Assembly (NCBI RefSeq): GCF_025822245.1
Contig: NZ_JACKTL010000056.1
Location: forward strand, 105,005-169,004
Length of the DNA stretch: 64,000 nt
Reading direction: 5' to 3'
From: Mycolicibacterium hodleri
GTDB taxonomy: Bacteria; Actinomycetota; Actinomycetes; Mycobacteriales; Mycobacteriaceae
The position numbers were made by a program, and so were the translations under genes. Below, one piece after another: positions 34,343-43,686 of the stretch; the stretch's first letter is position 1, and every line of letters begins with the position of its first letter. Under the pieces are notes generated by a model. That model saw only the letters and a list, made by a program, of their open reading frames with translations. It was not told the origin of the DNA and searched no databases.

Positions 34343-35734
34343 TCACCGCTGGACCTTGAGCGCGGCCGCGAACATCGCGTCCGTGCCGTGTCGGTGTGGC
34401 CACAGCTGGACGTACGGCCCCGAACCGAGGTCGGGAATCGGCGTCGGGCCGCCCTCGAACAGCGGCCGGGCGTCGACGGCCGTGACGGGCTGGCGGCGCA
34501 GTGCGTCGGCCACCACGCCGACCGTCTCCGCAAGATGCGGAGAGCACGTGGCGTACAGCACGACACCACCGTCGCGCGTCAGCTCGACGGCCGCGGCCAG
34601 CAGTTGCTTCTGCAGCTTGGCCAGGCCGGGCACGTCGCCGGGTTGCCGACGCCACCGCGCCTCGGGTCGGCGCCGCAGGGCGCCGAGCCCGGTGCAGGGC
34701 GCGTCGACGAGAACCCGGTCGAAGGACGCAGGGGGCAGACCCGTCTCCCGACCGTCGACCCGGAGGACGTCGACGTCCAGGCCGCGCAACGCCTGTTCGA
34801 CGAGCTCGGCGCGGTGCGGCGTCGGTTCCACGGCCGTCACGCGAGCGCCCCTCCCGGCGGCGACGGCGGCCAGGATGGTGGCCTTGCCGCCGGGACCGGC
34901 GCACAGGTCCAGCCACCGCTCGTCGGTGCCCTCGACGGGTGCCAGCGTCAGGGCGCGGGCCACCAGCTGGCTGCCCTCGTCCTGCACCTGGGCTTGGCCG
35001 TCGCGCAGGGCGTCGAGCTGCCCGGGATCACCCCCCGACAGGTACACGGCGTACGGCGAGTACCGGCCGACGTCACCGTCGACGGCCGCGGCCAGCTCGT
35101 CGGCGGTCAACACGCCGGGCCTGGCGGCCAGGTGCACCAGCGGCCGGTCGTCGTCGCTGGCCAGCAGTGCCCTCAGTTCGCCGGCGTCGGCACCGAGTGC
35201 GTCCGCGAACGACTGCGCGATCCACCGCGGGTGCGCGTGGGTGAAGGCGATGTTGCCGACCGGATCCGTGTCGGCGGGCGGGGCCAGTTCGGCAACCCAG
35301 GACGCTTCGTCGCGGGACGCAATCGTCCGCAGCGTGCCGTTGACGAATCCCGCACGGGCGGTGTCGAATTCGATGGCAGCCTGCTCGACGGCGGTGTCCA
35401 CCGCGGCGTGGGCGTCGACGCGGGTGCGCAGCAGTTGATAGGACCCCAGTCGCAGCAGGTCGAGCAGGACGGGGTCGATGCGGTCGAGTGGACGGTTCGT
35501 CGCATGCACGATGACGGCGTCCAGCAGCCCGAGCGCCCGGCAGGCGCCGTAGGCGAGTTCGGTGGCGAAGGCGGCGTCGCGCCCCGAGATCTGCCGCTCG
35601 CGAAGCAGCGTGGGCAGCACCAGGTTGGCGTAGGCGTCCCGCTCCGAAACGGCCCGCAGCACGTCGAAGGCGGCCTGGCGCGCCGGGTCCAGCGGTTTGC
35701 GCGGCGGCCGACGCCTGCCCTGCGGCCGGGTCAC
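34343..35734 (-). CDS. rsmB: 16S rRNA (cytosine-967-C5)-methyltransferase
   Basis: Methylates a cytosine of 16S rRNA using SAM (RsmB/Fmu/Sun family). The 463-residue product has an N-terminal NusB-like RNA-binding domain (RQAAFDVLRAVSERDAYANL to about residue 150) and a C-terminal methyltransferase: DLCAGPGGKATILAAV (motif I), VDAPCTGLGALRRRPE with the catalytic-loop Cys, and LYATCSPHLAET with the second Cys. A basic N-terminal tail precedes. The start overlaps the fmt stop by 4 bases, so fmt-rsmB-rpe-ribD form a coupled string. Confidence 0.95.
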   Translation of the reverse strand: MTRPQGRRRPPRKPLDPARQAAFDVLRAVSERDAYANLVLPTLLRERQISGRDAAFATELAYGACRALGLLDAVIVHATNRPLDRIDPVLLDLLRLGSYQLLRTRVDAHAAVDTAVEQAAIEFDTARAGFVNGTLRTIASRDEASWVAELAPPADTDPVGNIAFTHAHPRWIAQSFADALGADAGELRALLASDDDRPLVHLAARPGVLTADELAAAVDGDVGRYSPYAVYLSGGDPGQLDALRDGQAQVQDEGSQLVARALTLAPVEGTDERWLDLCAGPGGKATILAAVAAGRGARVTAVEPTPHRAELVEQALRGLDVDVLRVDGRETGLPPASFDRVLVDAPCTGLGALRRRPEARWRRQPGDVPGLAKLQKQLLAAAVELTRDGGVVLYATCSPHLAETVGVVADALRRQPVTAVDARPLFEGGPTPIPDLGSGPYVQLWPHRHGTDAMFAAALKVQR

Positions 35735-36663
35735 CGGGCCACCGCGTTCTCGTCGAGCCGGGCGCCCCTGGCCCAGTCCGCCGCCCTCATCGGTTTCTTG
35801 CCGGGCGGTTGGATCTCACCGAGCAGCACGGGAGTCGACGACGTTCCCACGTGAACGCCCTGTCGGTCGACGCGAATCAGGCCGGGCGGCAACGCTTCCT
35901 GGCTCTCCTCGTCGAGCGTCACCGGACCGACCTTGATCCGGAGGTCGCCGATCATGGTCCACGCACCGGGGTTGGGAGTCACGGCGCGAATCCTACGGTC
36001 GACCACCTGGGCGGGGAGATCCCACCGCACCCGCGCCTCCTCGACGGTGATCTTCGGCGCGACGGTGACCCCGTCGGACGGCTGCGGGACCGCCGCGAGC
36101 GAACCGTCGGCGATGCCGTCCATCGTCCGCTCCAGCAGCATCGCCCCCGAGATCGACAGGCGTTCGAGAAGGTCGCCCGCCGTGTCGGTGGGCCGCACGG
36201 TCTCGGTCACCACGCCGAACACCGGCCCCGAGTCCAGGCTGGGCTCGATGAGGAACGTCGTGGCACCGGTCACCTCGTCGCCCGCGGCGATCGCGGCCTG
36301 CACGGGGGCGGCGCCCCGCCACGCGGGCAGCAGCGAGAAGTGCAGGTTGACCCAGCCGAGCCGCGGGACGGCCAGCAACCCGTCGCGCAGCAGCGCGCCG
36401 TAGGCCACCACCGCACAGCAGTCGGGGGCGAGGTCGCGGAGCTCGGCGACGAACTCGTCGTCGTTGGGCCGCGTGGGCCGCAGCACCGGGATGCCCGCGT
36501 CGAGGGCGAAGCGGGCCACCGGGGACGGTGCCGGCTTTCCGCGCCGGCCAGAGGCGGCGTCGGGGCGGGTCAGCACGGCGATCACATCGTGGTGCGGGGA
36601 GTCGACGAGTCGACGCAGGGAGGGAAGAGCGGGTTCTGGGGTGCCCGCAAAGATGATTCGCAA
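35731..36663 (-). CDS. fmt: Methionyl-tRNA formyltransferase
   Basis: Formylates the initiator Met-tRNA with 10-formyl-tetrahydrofolate. The 310-residue product starts MRIIFAGTPEPALPSLRRLV, has the loop TRPDAASGRRGKPAPSPVA, the catalytic region NLHFSLLPAWRGAAPVQAAI (Asn-x-His-xSLLP) with the Asp further on in TFLIEPSLDSGPVFG, and the C-terminal OB-like domain ending NAVAR. Full length and typical. It begins 3 bases after the lemA stop and overlaps rsmB. Confidence 0.96.
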   Translation of the reverse strand: MRIIFAGTPEPALPSLRRLVDSPHHDVIAVLTRPDAASGRRGKPAPSPVARFALDAGIPVLRPTRPNDDEFVAELRDLAPDCCAVVAYGALLRDGLLAVPRLGWVNLHFSLLPAWRGAAPVQAAIAAGDEVTGATTFLIEPSLDSGPVFGVVTETVRPTDTAGDLLERLSISGAMLLERTMDGIADGSLAAVPQPSDGVTVAPKITVEEARVRWDLPAQVVDRRIRAVTPNPGAWTMIGDLRIKVGPVTLDEESQEALPPGLIRVDRQGVHVGTSSTPVLLGEIQPPGKKPMRAADWARGARLDENAVAR

Positions 36664-36666
36664 TTC

Positions 36667-37200
36667 TCAACCGTTGATCTGGTAGTACTCGCGTTCGGAC
36701 ACTCCGGCCAGCGGGGCGACGAACATCCACGGAATCGTGGTGAGGGTCTTGTTCAGCGTGGCGACCGCGTCGTTGTAGTACTGGCGGGCGAACGCAAGCT
36801 TGTTCTCGGTGTCGGCGAGGTTGTCCTGAAGGTTCAGGAAGTTGTTCGACGAGTTCAGCTGAGGATGGCTCTGGCCGAGAGCGAGCAGTGGTCGCAGCGC
36901 GGTGTCCAGCTCACGCTCGGCGGCGCTGCGGTCGGCGACCGACGCGCCACCGGTGGCGGTGGTGAGCGCGGTGCGCGCATCGGTGACGTGGTCGAGCACG
37001 CCCTTCTCGTGGGCGGCGAAGGTCTGCACCGTGTGCACCAGGCTGGGAATCAGCGACGCCCGCCGGGTGAGCTCGACGTCGATTCCGGCCAAGGCCTCCG
37101 ACACCCGGACGTCGGCCGATCGAATCTTGTTGTAGCCCAACACGAAGGCCGCCAGGATCAAGACCAGGAGCACCACCGCCAGAACGAGTACCGACGTCAC
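36667..37200 (-). CDS. LemA family protein
   Basis: The start is the GTG at 37200, 6 bases after a GGAGG ribosome site; the codon overlaps the stop of the DUF2207 gene (GTGA). The 177-residue product has a single N-terminal membrane helix (VTSVLVLAVVLLVLILAAFV) and the LemA four-helix coiled region: GYNKIRSADVRVSEALAGID, ELTRRASLIPSLVHTVQTFA, AHEKGVLDHVTDARTAL, LNLQDNLADTENKLAFARQY and YNDAVATLNKTLTTIP. The function of LemA is not established; pairing with a DUF2207 or TPM-domain membrane protein is common and seen here. Likely membrane-anchored with an outer or inner coiled body. Confidence 0.92.
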   Translation of the reverse strand: MTSVLVLAVVLLVLILAAFVLGYNKIRSADVRVSEALAGIDVELTRRASLIPSLVHTVQTFAAHEKGVLDHVTDARTALTTATGGASVADRSAAERELDTALRPLLALGQSHPQLNSSNNFLNLQDNLADTENKLAFARQYYNDAVATLNKTLTTIPWMFVAPLAGVSEREYYQING

Positions 37201-38999
37201 CACGAACCTCCCCCTCCCCCGCCGCCGCCTCCGCCACCACCACCGCTGAAGCTGCTGCCCCCCGACGAGGACGACGACGACTGCGACGCCGTGTAGGCGC
37301 TGATCGACGACGACAACGCCGACTCGAAGCTGTCGAAGTCCGCTCCGCCGGACTGGCTCGAGCCGTAGCCGATCGACGACGGGTACGTCTGATACCACTC
37401 GGGTTGCGGGGCGGCGGCACCCACGGTGTCGCTGTACTTCTTCGCCCAGAGCGCTGCGACACCACCGGCGACGGCGAACGGGACGTACGCCGTGTACAGG
37501 TCCTTGCGGGCCGCGAAGTCGAACCGCGTCTCGGCCGAGTCGGTGGACAGCAGCCGGTGGAATCCGCCTGCCTGAGACCACAATTGGCGACCCGCCGCCG
37601 TCCGCCGCTTCCCGACGCCGTCGGCCCACGACCGCCGGGAGAACAGGAAGAACGCCGCGAACGGCAGCCCCCACATGGTGGCCGGGAAGCCCCAGCGGAA
37701 GAACCCACACACGGCCAGGATGACGGCCAGTCCGTTGGCCGCGCGCACCCACAGTTCCTTGCGGCGCGTGACCACGAGTCCCTCGTCCAGCGCCCACTCG
37801 TGGACCACCTCGGCCATGTCACTCTTGGCCGTGGAGAGCCTCTTGCCCGAGGCGGCGGTCTTCTTGGCCTCGAACACCTTGTCGCGCCCCGTCACCCGCA
37901 GGGCCGCCCCGACGGCGACGGTCACGGGGTCGACGTCGGCCCACGCCGGGGCGTCGGCCGTGCCACGGACGTGCCACTGGTCGTCGTCGACCTGCTTGAG
38001 TTCGACGAGATTGCGTTCCGCGGCATAGAGGAGCGTGGCGGTGATCCCGTTTGCGGGCACGCCTTCGGTGCGGATGTACTCGATCTGCACGGGCCCCAGC
38101 CCGGGCGGTGGCGCATATTGCACCGGGAAGCCGGGGTCCGGCTCGACGGTGGTGCGGTACCAGAGGTAGGCGATCAGCGCGCCGGCCGCCGAGAGGCCGA
38201 CCACCCACGCCACGCCGCCGAGCGAGCGGCCGAGGACGCGGTCCCACTCGTAGGACCACGGCAGGCTGAGCCGCTCCGGGGTGGGCGCGTCGACGCCCGC
38301 ACGCAGGGTGACCGGTGTGCGGGGGGCGAGGTTCGCGGCGCTGAGTTCGACCGTGTTCCCCGACACCGACAGCCCGTCGCATGGTCGGCCCGTGCCGATG
38401 CCGACGGAGCATTCGGCACCGGTGACGTCGGCCGGCAGCGTCGCGCGGACGTGCACCCGTTGGATCTCGTTGTTCCACGACGGTGCGATCACGTTCCAGA
38501 AGAACGCCGACGTCGAGTCGGGGTCGCCGACGACCTTGGCGAAGCCACGGTTCTCGCCGGTGCTCCCTGGGTCGAGGACGCCGGGGATGGCGTATCGCAG
38601 CTCGTAGACGTGCGTGCCCGGGGCCAGCGTGCTGTCGGGATCGCCGATCTTGGCGACCCGGAACCGGTCCCCGGACTCCGAAAGCAGTTGGTACGGAACG
38701 GGTTCGCCGTCCATCAGGATGGAGGTGACGACGGGTTCCTGGCGCACCCGCGGACTGTTCTGGTTGGCGACGTCCCAGTACCGGAAGATGCCGTGCCGAC
38801 CCGAGGGGAACTCACCCCGAATGGTCTCGACCGCGTTGAGCCGGCCGTCGGCACCGACGGTGAAGTCGGCCCGATAGTCGCTGATCACCACGGGGTCGTC
38901 GGCCGCGGCGGAACCCGACCCGCCGCCGGGAAGCAGGGGCCAGAGCAGACCGGCGGCGATCAGGGCCGCCAGGACGACCCAGCCGAAGATCCGCCTCAC
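37197..38999 (-). CDS. DUF2207 membrane protein with poly-glycine tail
   Basis: Encodes 600 residues. A signal-like helix (RIFGWVVLAALIAAGLLWPL) is followed by the DUF2207 extracytoplasmic beta-rich domain (about 40-270; DYRADFTVGADGRLNAVETI, GIFRYWDV, NEIQRVHVRATLP), then a helix near 280 (GVAWVVGLSAAGALIAYLWY), a middle cytosolic part with PVQIEYIRTEGVPANGITAT, and further helices near 440-480. The C-terminus is Ser-rich and ends in a run of 13 Gly then SW. The gene is 4 bases downstream of priA and overlaps lemA by GTGA. DUF2207-LemA pairs are widespread; their role in the envelope is not known. Confidence 0.9.
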   Translation of the reverse strand: MRRIFGWVVLAALIAAGLLWPLLPGGGSGSAAADDPVVISDYRADFTVGADGRLNAVETIRGEFPSGRHGIFRYWDVANQNSPRVRQEPVVTSILMDGEPVPYQLLSESGDRFRVAKIGDPDSTLAPGTHVYELRYAIPGVLDPGSTGENRGFAKVVGDPDSTSAFFWNVIAPSWNNEIQRVHVRATLPADVTGAECSVGIGTGRPCDGLSVSGNTVELSAANLAPRTPVTLRAGVDAPTPERLSLPWSYEWDRVLGRSLGGVAWVVGLSAAGALIAYLWYRTTVEPDPGFPVQYAPPPGLGPVQIEYIRTEGVPANGITATLLYAAERNLVELKQVDDDQWHVRGTADAPAWADVDPVTVAVGAALRVTGRDKVFEAKKTAASGKRLSTAKSDMAEVVHEWALDEGLVVTRRKELWVRAANGLAVILAVCGFFRWGFPATMWGLPFAAFFLFSRRSWADGVGKRRTAAGRQLWSQAGGFHRLLSTDSAETRFDFAARKDLYTAYVPFAVAGGVAALWAKKYSDTVGAAAPQPEWYQTYPSSIGYGSSQSGGADFDSFESALSSSISAYTASQSSSSSSGGSSFSGGGGGGGGGGGGGSW

Positions 39000-39003
39000 G
39001 GGC

Positions 39004-41001
39004 TCACCCTATGTGCAACGGGTCGATTTGCACGCGAACCGGCGGCTGATCGTGACGGGCGCTGAAGACTCCGGTGGCGCGGCGAAGAGCCGACGCCAAT
39101 TCGAGGCCGGTGGCGCGTGGAACCCGGACGAGCATCCGACCCACCTCGGCGTCGCGGTCGGTACCCGGCAGCCCACGCGCGCCCTGCGGAAGGTCCACCG
39201 GACCCAGGACGTCCGAATGATCCGGCAGGTGTGCGGCCTCGAGCAACGCCGCCACGGCCGCCGGCGGACCGTCGACGGCCGCCATGTGAACCGCGGGCGG
39301 CAGGCCGACCTCGGTCCTTGCCGCGAGCTCGGATTCGGCGTGCCCGACGGGATCCCAGCGGATCAGGGCCTGCACGGTCGGGATTGCCGACTCGGCGACG
39401 ACGGCCACCACTCCGCCGTCCCCGCGACGCCGGACCAGCGCGGCGGCGGCCATCCACCGGCGCAGCGCGTCCTCGGACGCCCGAAGGTCCTGCCGTCCGA
39501 GCAGCGCCCAACCGTCGAGCAGCAGCGCTGCGCCATAGCCACCGACCACCGCGGGCTCCGCCCCGGGGGTGGCCACGACGAGCGACGGCGCGGCCGGTAC
39601 CTCGGCGACCATCGAGTCGCCGCCGGAGGTGACCACCGTGGTGCCGGGAAAGGCGCGTCCTAGTTCCTCCGCGGTCCGCCGGGCTCCGACGACGACGGCT
39701 CGGACGGCGTCGGAGCCGCAGCGCACGCAGCGCAGGGTCGGCTCGATGCGGCCGCACCACCGGCAGACGGCTCCCGCCGCGCGGTCGGGCAACGACATGG
39801 GCCCCGTGCAGTGCCTGCACCGGGCGATGGTGCGGCACTTGCCACAGGCCAGGGCCGGGACGTAGCCGCGCCGGGGCACCTGAACCAGCACGGGGTGGCC
39901 CGACCGCAGCGCCGCCCGGGCCGCGTCGAGCGCCATCGTCGGCAACCGTGCGGTGTGCGCCGCGGCGTCGCGTTCCTGGGTGAAACCGCTGTCGTCGAGC
40001 GCGACCACCCGCGGGGTGCGCGTCCGCACGGTCGGTCGGGTGGCCACCAGATCGTGGGCCCATCGGCTGGCGACCAGCGCCTGTGCCTCGGCCGTACGGG
40101 CGTAGCCGGCGATCAACGCGGCGCAACGCAGCTGGTGGGCGCGCAGCATCGCCACCTCGCGCGCGTGCGGGTACGGCGACCGCGGCTCGGACAGTGTGTC
40201 GTCGCCGTCGTCCCACACCATCACCAGCCCGAGGTCGGCGACGGGTGCGAACACTGCGCTGCGGGTGCCGATGACGAATCGGGCGTGTCCCCGCAGCACC
40301 GACAGCCAGCGGCGGTAGCGCTGCGACGGGCCGAGTCCCGCCGACAGGGCGACGGCCACGCCCTCGCCGACGTGCCGGAGCGCCGCCTCGTGCAGCGCGT
40401 CCACGTCGCGCTGATCCGGGACGACGGCCAGCACCGAACGGCCCGACTGCACCACCACCGCGGCGGCCTCGGCCATCCGGTCGGTCCACCGTTCGCCCGG
40501 CAGCGCCTGCCAAACCGCGCGGGCGGCCCGGCCCTCCGCGAGTGCGTCGAGGAACTGCGTGCCGCGGTGGTAGTCGCCCCACGCCGTCGGGTCGACCGGC
40601 GGGGACGTCGTCTGCGGTGCGTCGGGGACGGGCTGCTTCTCCACGGTGGCGTGCCGTGGGGGGACGGCGAGGCGCAGGACGTCGGGCCGGGTGCCCGCGT
40701 ACCGGGCGGCGACCGCGTCGACCAGGCGCCGGACGTCGGGGGTGAGGACTCGTTCGTTGGAGACCACCCGGTCCAGCCAGCCCAGCTTGCCGTCGTGGTC
40801 GGTGTCGGAACGGCGTTCGAGGACGAACCCGTCCACCAGCCTGCCGTGGAAGCGCACCTTCACCCGTACGCCGGGCTGGGCGTCGTCGGACTGCTCGGCG
40901 CTGACGAGGTAGTCGAAGTCCCGGTCGAGGTGTGGCACCGACAGCATGGGAAGCACCCTGGCGATCGGCTCGTGCTCGGCCGCCTGCCTGATGTCGGTCA
41001 C
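39004..41001 (-). CDS. priA: PriA-like primosomal protein with degenerate helicase motifs
   Basis: PriA restarts stalled replication forks. The start is the GTG at 41001 (VTDIRQAAEHEPIARVLPML), giving 665 residues. Seen are the N-terminal PriA DNA-binding domain (VKVRFHGRLVDGFVLERRS), a helicase-like region with VLAVVPDQRDVDALHEAALR and FVIGTRSAVFAPVADLGLVM, and the zinc module CGKCRTIARCRHC, CRWCGR, CVRCGS with eight Cys. The Walker A GxGKT loop is not present and Walker B DEEH is replaced by WDDGDD. This agrees with the view that actinobacterial PriA has lost ATP-driven helicase activity and acts as a binding platform. The start overlaps the YhhN gene stop. Confidence 0.93.
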   Translation of the reverse strand: MTDIRQAAEHEPIARVLPMLSVPHLDRDFDYLVSAEQSDDAQPGVRVKVRFHGRLVDGFVLERRSDTDHDGKLGWLDRVVSNERVLTPDVRRLVDAVAARYAGTRPDVLRLAVPPRHATVEKQPVPDAPQTTSPPVDPTAWGDYHRGTQFLDALAEGRAARAVWQALPGERWTDRMAEAAAVVVQSGRSVLAVVPDQRDVDALHEAALRHVGEGVAVALSAGLGPSQRYRRWLSVLRGHARFVIGTRSAVFAPVADLGLVMVWDDGDDTLSEPRSPYPHAREVAMLRAHQLRCAALIAGYARTAEAQALVASRWAHDLVATRPTVRTRTPRVVALDDSGFTQERDAAAHTARLPTMALDAARAALRSGHPVLVQVPRRGYVPALACGKCRTIARCRHCTGPMSLPDRAAGAVCRWCGRIEPTLRCVRCGSDAVRAVVVGARRTAEELGRAFPGTTVVTSGGDSMVAEVPAAPSLVVATPGAEPAVVGGYGAALLLDGWALLGRQDLRASEDALRRWMAAAALVRRRGDGGVVAVVAESAIPTVQALIRWDPVGHAESELAARTEVGLPPAVHMAAVDGPPAAVAALLEAAHLPDHSDVLGPVDLPQGARGLPGTDRDAEVGRMLVRVPRATGLELASALRRATGVFSARHDQPPVRVQIDPLHIG

Positions 41002-41678
41002 CCGGGTTGTGTAACAGAGAGTCCCGACGCCGTCCGACCGCGGCCGAAGAACAACCCGGCGGTGATCAACAGCAGCGACGCCGCGTAGGCCCACCAGATC
41101 GGTACCGCCAGCGCCTCGGATCTCAGGACGAAGCGCCCGATCCCGATCATCCCGTCGGACACCGCGAAGCACACCGCACCCAGCGCGGTCCACGGCGTCG
41201 GCAGGTCGGCCAGCAGAGCCGCACACACCATCGCGGCGAGCACCACCATGTAGAGGACCACCGGGATCGCCATGCCGTCGGCGAGCAGGGAAGGCCAGAA
41301 CCAGACAAGCAGCGCCACGCAGGCGACGCAGACGACGACCGCGGCCGCCACCCTGGCGGCAGTGGTGGCGGCCAGGGGCAGCAGCGCGGCCAGGAAGCAG
41401 AGGTGCGCGACGAGGAACGCGCCGAGTCCGAGCACGAACGACGGCTCCCACCACGGCATCGCGAGGAAGACGTCCCCCGCCGCCGACAGCACCAGGGCCG
41501 GCACCAGCCAGCGGCGCTCCCGCCGGACGGGATGGCTCAGGGCCGCCGCCGCGAGCAGCACCGCGGTCAGCGCCTTGACGGCGGGTTGGGCGGCGAACTG
41601 GCCGGTCAGCTCGGCGCCGGCGGGCGACCGGAGCGCCACGACGACCAGGAAGACGCCGTAGCCGGCGCCGACGACCAC
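40998..41678 (-). CDS. YhhN-family membrane protein (lysoplasmalogenase type)
   Basis: YhhN/TMEM86 proteins are multi-helix membrane hydrolases acting on lysoplasmalogens in animals; the bacterial substrate is unclear. The product has about eight hydrophobic helices, with PAVKALTAVLLAAAALSHPV, SAAGDVFLAMP, GLGAFLVAHLCFLAALLPLA and LGAVCFAVSDGMIGIGRFVL, the last two blocks carrying the conserved Asp residues. The start is uncertain: I give a GTG at 41678 (226 residues); the frame is open further to beyond the divergent esterase start, and no ATG with a ribosome site is evident. The stop overlaps the priA GTG, so it heads the priA run. Rv1401-type. Confidence 0.8.
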   Translation of the reverse strand: MVVGAGYGVFLVVVALRSPAGAELTGQFAAQPAVKALTAVLLAAAALSHPVRRERRWLVPALVLSAAGDVFLAMPWWEPSFVLGLGAFLVAHLCFLAALLPLAATTAARVAAAVVVCVACVALLVWFWPSLLADGMAIPVVLYMVVLAAMVCAALLADLPTPWTALGAVCFAVSDGMIGIGRFVLRSEALAVPIWWAYAASLLLITAGLFFGRGRTASGLSVTQPG

Positions 41679-41727
41679 CGCCGCGCCCCACGGCAGCCGC
41701 GTCCCGCGCGATGCGTACGGTGAGGCA

Positions 41728-42669
41728 ATGTCCGTCCCCGACAAGCCGCCCCTGGATGCCATCCTGCAGAAGGTACTGGAAGCGGTCCCCTTCCAGTTGA
41801 CGACCGACGGCGGGCCCGAAGCCGCCCGCGCGCGGTTCCGCGACCTGCCGCGGCCTCCGGTGCACCAGGAGGTGCGCGTCGAGGACCGCACGGTCGACGG
41901 TCCCGGCGGACCGATTCCGATCCGGCTGTACTGGCCGCCCGAGGCGGGCGACGCACCCGTGCCGGTGGCGATGTTCTTCCACGGCGGGGGCTGGGTGGTC
42001 GGCGACCTGGACAGCTACGACAACGACGCCCGCCGGCACGCGGTGGGCTCCGGCGCGCTGGTGGTGTCGGTGGAGTACCGCCTGGCACCGGAGCACCCGT
42101 ATCCCGCGGCCGTCGACGACGTCTGGGCGGCCACCCGTTGGGTTGCCGAGCACGCGGCCGACCTCGGGGCGGACCCGACCCGGCTGGCGGTCGCGGGCGA
42201 CTCGGCCGGCGGCAACCTCGCCGCGGTGGTGGCCCAACTGGCCCGCGACACGAGCGGGCCGCCGATCGCCTTCCAGCTGCTGTGGTACCCGGCGACGACA
42301 TGGGACACGTCGCTGCCGTCGTTCACCGAGAACGCCGACGCACCGATCCTGTCGCTGGACGCGGTCGCCGACTTCTCCCGGTGGTACGCGAAGGGCCAGG
42401 ACCTCGGAAACCCGCCGGCGACGTTGGTGCCCGGCCGGGCGACGGACTTCGCCGAGCTGGCGCCCGCGTACGTCGCGGTGGCGGGTCACGACCCGTTGCG
42501 CGACGACGGCATCCGCTACGCCGAGTTGCTGAGCGCCGCCGGGGTGCCCGTCGAGGTGCACAACGCCGAGACGCTGGTGCACGGCTATCTGGGCTACGCC
42601 GGGGTGGTGCCCGCCGCGACCGATGCCGTCGAGCGCGGGTTGGGGGCACTGCGTCGGGCGCTAGCCTGA
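41728..42669 (+). CDS. lipI: Alpha/beta-hydrolase, hormone-sensitive-lipase family (LipI-like)
   Basis: Encodes a 313-residue carboxylesterase of the HSL family. Seen are the oxyanion motif FFHGGGWVVGD (about residue 76), the nucleophile elbow GDSAGGN (about 155), the acid in VAGHDPLRDDG and the His in ETLVHGYLGY near the C-terminus. The N-terminal cap starts PLDAILQKVLEAVPFQLTTD. No signal peptide. The next gene is a paralogue 5 bases downstream, so the pair arose by duplication, as lipI and lipH in M. tuberculosis. Exact substrate chain length cannot be read. Confidence 0.9.
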   Translation: MSVPDKPPLDAILQKVLEAVPFQLTTDGGPEAARARFRDLPRPPVHQEVRVEDRTVDGPGGPIPIRLYWPPEAGDAPVPVAMFFHGGGWVVGDLDSYDNDARRHAVGSGALVVSVEYRLAPEHPYPAAVDDVWAATRWVAEHAADLGADPTRLAVAGDSAGGNLAAVVAQLARDTSGPPIAFQLLWYPATTWDTSLPSFTENADAPILSLDAVADFSRWYAKGQDLGNPPATLVPGRATDFAELAPAYVAVAGHDPLRDDGIRYAELLSAAGVPVEVHNAETLVHGYLGYAGVVPAATDAVERGLGALRRALA

Positions 42670-42674
42670 GCACC

Positions 42675-43643
42675 ATGACGGAGACCACGTCCGACCGGCC
42701 CGGAATCGACCCCATCCTCAAGATGCTTCTCGACGCGGTGCCGCTCGAATTCACCGTCGACGACGGCGTCGAGGTGGCCCGCGAGAAGTTCCGCGCGGTG
42801 AAGCCGCCGGCGGAGATGTTGCCGGACATGCGCATCGAGGAGCGGACGGTCGGCTACGGCGGCCTCACCGACGTCCCGGTCCGCATCTATTGGCCGCCCG
42901 TCGAGGCGCACGCCAACCTGCCCGTGGTGGTGTTCTACCACGGTGGCGGCTGGGCGATCGGCGACCTCGACACCCACGACCACGTGGCCCGGGCGCACGC
43001 CGTCGGAGCCGAGGCGATCGTGGTGTCGGTCGACTACCGCCTGGCGCCGGAGCATCCCTTCCCCGCCGGCGTCGACGACGCCTGGGCGGCGCTGCAGTGG
43101 GTCGCCGAACATGCCGAGGAACTCGGCGGGGACCCGTCGCGCATTGCCGTCGCGGGTGACTCCGCCGGCGGCAATCTGTCCGCGGTGATGGCGCTGCGGG
43201 CCAGGGACGCCGGTGGACCGCCGCTGGTGTTCCAGTTGCTGTGGTATCCGGTGGCCGTCGGTGACCTCTCGGCGCCGTCGTTCGTCGAGAACGCGGACGC
43301 CCCGATCCTCAACGCCGACGTGATGACGGCCTTCCTGACGTGGTACCTCCCCGGGCTCGACATGTCCGACCCCACGACCCTGCCCACCGACCTCGCCCCG
43401 GCCAATGCGGCCACGCTGGCCGGGCTGGCGCCCGCCTTCATCGGCACCGCCGAGCACGACCCGCTGCGCGACGACGGCGGACGGTACGCCGAATTGCTCG
43501 CGGCGGCAGACGTTCCCGTTCAGTTGAGCAACGAACCGACGATGGTGCACGGCTACGTCAGCCTGGCGATGGCCTCACCCGCGGCCGCCGAAGCCGCCAA
43601 TCGCGGGCTGGCCGCGCTGAGGGCGGCCCTACATCCGGTCTAG
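42675..43643 (+). CDS. lipH: Alpha/beta-hydrolase, hormone-sensitive-lipase family (LipH-like)
   Basis: A 322-residue paralogue of the preceding esterase with the same layout: cap DPILKMLLDAVPLEFTVDDG, oxyanion motif FYHGGGWAIGD, nucleophile elbow AGDSAGGN, acid in TAEHDPLRDDG and His in PTMVHGYVS. The two proteins share runs such as VSVDYRLAPEHPFPA versus VSVEYRLAPEHPYPA. The gene starts 5 bases after the upstream stop, so the two form a two-gene operon, followed 43 bases later by the broken monooxygenase. No export signal; the enzyme is likely cytosolic or membrane-associated. Confidence 0.9.
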   Translation: MTETTSDRPGIDPILKMLLDAVPLEFTVDDGVEVAREKFRAVKPPAEMLPDMRIEERTVGYGGLTDVPVRIYWPPVEAHANLPVVVFYHGGGWAIGDLDTHDHVARAHAVGAEAIVVSVDYRLAPEHPFPAGVDDAWAALQWVAEHAEELGGDPSRIAVAGDSAGGNLSAVMALRARDAGGPPLVFQLLWYPVAVGDLSAPSFVENADAPILNADVMTAFLTWYLPGLDMSDPTTLPTDLAPANAATLAGLAPAFIGTAEHDPLRDDGGRYAELLAAADVPVQLSNEPTMVHGYVSLAMASPAAAEAANRGLAALRAALHPV

Positions 43644-43686
43644 CGGGCGTACCCTTCTGCCCAGTCGACGTCGACGGAGGTAACGC

